A stretch of DNA of 16,014 bases from Streptomyces sp. NRRL WC-3605 (GTDB taxonomy: Bacteria; Actinomycetota; Actinomycetes; Streptomycetales; Streptomycetaceae), in NCBI RefSeq assembly GCF_001509795.1, contig NZ_LLZN01000099.1:1-16014 (forward strand), in the 5' to 3' direction. The position numbers were made by a program, and so were the translations under genes. How positions within the stretch are numbered: position 1 is the first letter of the stretch; the number at the start of each line of letters is the position of its first letter. The notes beneath the pieces are model-generated. The model was given only the letters and a program-made list of their open reading frames with translations. It had not been told where the DNA came from and made no database searches. Positions 13,046-16,014 of this stretch are shown here, piece after piece.

Positions 13046-15772
13046 GTGGCAGAGACAGCATCGAAGCAGACCGACAGCACCCCCGGCGGCGGCCGGCCCC
13101 GCCTGATGCTCATGGACGGGCACTCGCTGGCCTACCGCGCCTTCTTCGCGCTGCCCGCGGAGAACTTCACGACGGCGACGGGCCAGCCGACGAACGCGAT
13201 CTACGGCTTCGCGTCGATGCTGGCCAACACGCTGCGTGACGAGGCGCCCACCCACTTTGCCGTGGCGTTCGACGTCTCCCGCAAGACCTGGCGCTCCGAG
13301 GAGTTCACGGAGTACAAGGCGAACCGCTCCAAGACCCCGGACGAGTTCAAGGGCCAGGTCGAGCTGATCGGGGAGCTGCTGGACGCGATGCGCGTCTCCC
13401 GGTTCGCCGTCGAGGGCTTCGAGGCCGACGACGTGATCGCCACGCTCGCCACCCAGGCCGAGGCCGCCGGTTTCGAGGTGCTGATCGTCACCGGCGACCG
13501 CGACTCGTTCCAGCTGGTCAGCGAGCACACCACCGTGCTGTACCCGACCAAGGGCGTCTCCGAGCTGACCCGGTTCACGCCGGAGAAGGTCGTCGAGAAG
13601 TACGGCCTGACCCCCGCCCAGTACCCTGACTTCGCGGCCCTGCGCGGCGACCCGTCGGACAACCTGCCGGGCATCCCCGGCGTCGGCGAGAAGACCGCCG
13701 CGAAGTGGATCAACCAGTTCGGGTCCTTCGCGGACCTGGTCGAGCGCGTCGAGGAGGTCAAGGGCAAGGCCGGGCAGAACCTCCGCGAGCACCTGGAGGC
13801 CGTCAAGCTCAACCGCCGCCTCACCGAGCTGGAGCGGCAGGTCGAGCTGCCGAAGACCGTCACCGACCTCGCGCGCGAGCCGTACGACCGCAAGGCCGTC
13901 GCGATGATCCTCGACACCCTGGAGATCCGGAACCCGTCGCTGCGCGAGCGGCTCTTCGGCGTCGACCCGGGCGCCGAGGAGGCCGAGACCACGCCGATCT
14001 CCACCGAGGGCGTCGCCCTGGACGGCACCGTCCTCGGCACCGGAGAGCTGGCTCCCTGGCTGGCGGAGCACGCCGGCGGGGCGCTCGGCGTGGCCACCGT
14101 CGACACCTGGGCCCTCGGCACCGGCTCGGTCGCCGAGGTCGCGCTGGCCGCGGACGGCGGCGCGGCCGCCTGGTTCGACCCCTCACAGCTGGACGAGGCC
14201 GACGAGCGGGCGTTCGCCGGCTGGCTCGCGGACGCCGAGCGGCCCAAGGTCTTCCACAACGCCAAGGGCGCCATGCGGGTCTTCGCCGAGCACGGCTGGA
14301 GCATCGAGGGCGTCCGCATGGACACCGCGCTCGCCGCCTACCTGGTCAAGCCGGGCCGCCGCTCCTTCGATCTGGACGCGCTGTCCCTGGAGTACCTGCA
14401 CCGCGAGCTGGCGCCCGCCGCCACGGCCGACGGGCAGCTGGCCTTCGGAGCGGACGAGGGCGCCGAGGCCGAGGCGCTCATGATCCAGGCCCGTACCGTC
14501 CTCGACCTGGGCGAGGCCTTCGAGGGCCGCCTCGAGGAGGTCGGCGCCGCCGAGCTGCTGCGCGACATGGAGCTGCCGACCTCCGCCCTGCTCGCCCGCA
14601 TGGAGCGGCACGGCATCGCGGCGGACCGGGCCCACCTGGAGGCCATGGAGCAGATGTTCGCGGGCGCCGTGCAGCAGGCCGTGAAGGAGGCGCACGCGGC
14701 GGCCGGGCACGAGTTCAACCTGGGCTCGCCCAAGCAGCTCCAGGAGGTCCTCTTCGGCGAGCTGGCGCTGCCCAAGACCAAGAAGACCAAGACCGGCTAC
14801 ACCACCGACGCCGACGCCCTGGCCTGGCTCGCCGGCCAGACGGACAACGAACTGCCGGTGATCATGCTCCGCCACCGTGAGCAGGCGAAGCTGCGGGTCA
14901 CGGTCGAGGGCCTGATCAAGACGATCGCCACGGACGGCCGCATCCACACGACGTTCAACCAGACCGTCGCCGCCACCGGCCGCCTCTCCTCCACGGACCC
15001 CAACCTGCAGAACATCCCGGTCCGCACCGACGAGGGCCGCGCGATCCGCCGGGGCTTCGTCGTGGGCGAGGGCTTCGAGTCCCTGATGACCGCGGACTAC
15101 AGCCAGATCGAGCTGCGCGTGATGGCCCACCTGTCGGAGGACGCGGGCCTGATCGAGGCGTTCACCTCCGGCGAGGACCTGCACACCACGGCGGCCTCCC
15201 AGGTCTTCGCGGTGGAGCCGTCCGCCGTGGACGCGGAGATGCGCCGCAAGATCAAGGCGATGTCGTACGGCCTCGCGTACGGGCTGTCGGCCTTCGGCCT
15301 CTCCCAGCAGCTGAACATCGAGGCGGCCGAGGCCCGCACCCTGATGGACGCGTACTTCGAGCGGTTCGGCGGCGTACGCGACTATCTGCGCCGCGCGGTC
15401 GACGAGGCACGGGCCACCGGGTACACGGCGACCCTCTTCGGCCGCCGCCGCTACCTGCCCGACCTCAACAGCGACAACCGCCAGCGCCGCGAGGCGGCCG
15501 AGCGCATGGCGCTGAACGCGCCCATCCAGGGCACGGCGGCCGACATCGTCAAGATCGCCATGCTGAACGTGGACCGGGCCCTGCGCGAGTCCGGCCTCGC
15601 CTCCCGCATGCTCCTCCAGGTCCACGACGAAATCGTCCTGGAGATCGCCCCGGGCGAGCGTGAGACGGCGGAGGAGCTGGTCCGCCGCGAAATGTCGAAC
15701 GCCGTCCACCTCAGGGTCCCCCTGGGCGTCTCGGTGGGCGCAGGCCCCGACTGGGAATCGGCGGCCCACTAG
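13046..15772 (+). CDS. polA: DNA polymerase I
   Basis: Repair and Okazaki-fragment polymerase of 908 residues, the usual actinobacterial length. The 5' nuclease domain (about 18-310) has Asp24 (LMDGHSLAYRAF), GFEADD (124-129), VTGDRDSFQL with Asp151/Asp153, and the helix-hairpin-helix GDPSDNLPGIPGVGEKTA. The middle 3'-5' exonuclease-like domain (about 320-500) lacks the acidic catalytic residues: KYD of E. coli is KGA here (407-409) and the FDTET strand is VATVDTW. The polymerase domain has motif A DYSQIELR (Asp684), motif B RRKIKAMSYGLAYG (Lys737, Tyr741) and motif C QVHDEIV (His860, Asp861, Glu862). The GTG at 13046 is chosen because AGGA lies 8 bases upstream and homologues start there; the frame stays open upstream but that part is antisense to the neighbouring gene. 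It is monocistronic. Confidence 0.97.
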   Translation: MAETASKQTDSTPGGGRPRLMLMDGHSLAYRAFFALPAENFTTATGQPTNAIYGFASMLANTLRDEAPTHFAVAFDVSRKTWRSEEFTEYKANRSKTPDEFKGQVELIGELLDAMRVSRFAVEGFEADDVIATLATQAEAAGFEVLIVTGDRDSFQLVSEHTTVLYPTKGVSELTRFTPEKVVEKYGLTPAQYPDFAALRGDPSDNLPGIPGVGEKTAAKWINQFGSFADLVERVEEVKGKAGQNLREHLEAVKLNRRLTELERQVELPKTVTDLAREPYDRKAVAMILDTLEIRNPSLRERLFGVDPGAEEAETTPISTEGVALDGTVLGTGELAPWLAEHAGGALGVATVDTWALGTGSVAEVALAADGGAAAWFDPSQLDEADERAFAGWLADAERPKVFHNAKGAMRVFAEHGWSIEGVRMDTALAAYLVKPGRRSFDLDALSLEYLHRELAPAATADGQLAFGADEGAEAEALMIQARTVLDLGEAFEGRLEEVGAAELLRDMELPTSALLARMERHGIAADRAHLEAMEQMFAGAVQQAVKEAHAAAGHEFNLGSPKQLQEVLFGELALPKTKKTKTGYTTDADALAWLAGQTDNELPVIMLRHREQAKLRVTVEGLIKTIATDGRIHTTFNQTVAATGRLSSTDPNLQNIPVRTDEGRAIRRGFVVGEGFESLMTADYSQIELRVMAHLSEDAGLIEAFTSGEDLHTTAASQVFAVEPSAVDAEMRRKIKAMSYGLAYGLSAFGLSQQLNIEAAEARTLMDAYFERFGGVRDYLRRAVDEARATGYTATLFGRRRYLPDLNSDNRQRREAAERMALNAPIQGTAADIVKIAMLNVDRALRESGLASRMLLQVHDEIVLEIAPGERETAEELVRREMSNAVHLRVPLGVSVGAGPDWESAAH

Positions 15773-15786
15773 CCGCAACGGGACAA

Positions 15787-15815
15787 CGCCGGGCCGGAGA
15801 CTCACCGGCCCGGCG
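15787..15815 (+). terminator. Terminator of polA
   Basis: CGCCGGGCCGG (15787-15797) pairs perfectly with CCGGCCCGGCG (15805-15815), forming an 11-bp GC-only stem with a 7-nt loop, 14 bp after the polA TAG. There is no T-run, as usual for this type of genome. Confidence 0.85.
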
Positions 15816-15836
15816 GCGAGCCGAAGCCACACCCTC

Positions 15837-15984
15837 AGGCGCGCGGGGAACACAAAGCACCGGCCCGGACCACCCCCGCCAGGGGCGCGGGGAACTGCGC
15901 GAGCAACCTCCACGGTCCGCACACAACGCACCGGCCCGGACCACCCCCTCCAGGGGCGCGGGGAACTGCGCGAGCAACCCCCAC
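15837..15984. repeat. Tandem GC-rich intergenic repeat, two full copies and one partial
   Basis: Two 57-bp copies at 15857-15913 and 15928-15984 share all but a few bases and repeat with a 71-bp period. Each begins GCACCGGCCCGGACCACCCC and contains GGGGCGCGGGGAACTGCGCG followed by AGCAACC. A degenerate partial core AGGCGCGCGGGGAAC lies at 15837-15851. Each copy can form a short CCCC-TCCA-GGGG-type hairpin. The core sequence is, from memory, a very common dispersed intergenic element of Streptomyces genomes. No gene is seen from 15773 to the window end. Confidence 0.85.
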
Positions 15985-16014
15985 TCACCCGCACCCGCGA
16001 AACAAGCCGCACCC

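Noticed and set aside
15837..15984. CRISPR array
   Set aside because: Only two full copies, repeats too long (57 bp) with a short 14-bp non-repeat gap, and no cas genes.
14183..16012. 609-codon minus-strand frame opposite polA, extending into the repeats
   Set aside because: The sequence is Arg/Gly/Leu/Val low complexity from the complementary strand of polA, and its N-terminal part is simply the translated intergenic repeat.

Overview
The window looks like a Streptomyces chromosome (or a very close actinomycete). The coding DNA is very GC-rich with G/C in almost every third codon position, GTG starts are common, and the pyruvate kinase gene appears to be leaderless. The ANTAR response regulator of the PdtaR type and the intergenic 'GGGGCGCGGGGAACTGCGCG' repeat after polA also fit. 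The species assignment is an inference from style and gene order; no database was searched.

Layout from left to right. Positions 1-677 (+) hold the 3' part of a SIMPL/DUF541-domain gene. Positions 841-2277 (+) encode a pyruvate kinase with the residue signature of K+-independent enzymes. A tRNA gene with anticodon CAA lies on the minus strand at 2487-2561; it is nominally leucine but has a short class I variable loop. The ANTAR response regulator (pdtaR-like) is at 2663-3319 (+). A 16-bp perfect-stem terminator at 3341-3379 separates it from a convergent five-gene branched-chain amino acid ABC transporter operon on the minus strand. That operon is transcribed livK (binding lipoprotein) - livH - livM - livG - livF, from about 9096 down to 3392. 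A strong hairpin sits between livK and livH, and the last three junctions are stop/start overlaps of the GTGA type.

A long regulatory gap (9097-9578) precedes livK. Upstream, also on the minus strand, come a small hypothetical lipoprotein (9579-9986), a hotdog-fold MenI/EntH-like acyl-CoA thioesterase (10054-10542) and a YdeP/FdhF-type molybdopterin oxidoreductase (10603-12882). From a shared divergent intergenic region, polA (13046-15772, +) encodes DNA polymerase I. It is followed by a terminator hairpin and tandem copies of a GC-rich repeat running to the window end.

Functionally this is core metabolism: glycolytic pyruvate formation, uptake of branched-chain amino acids, an RNA-binding antitermination regulator, a redox enzyme and DNA repair/replication. 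I see no phage, IS element, CRISPR array or defence system. The least ordinary items are the class I tRNA(CAA), the leaderless pyk promoter, the roughly 270-residue membrane extension on LivM, the livK-livH hairpin, the AGTCAC repeats upstream of livK and the repeat array after polA.
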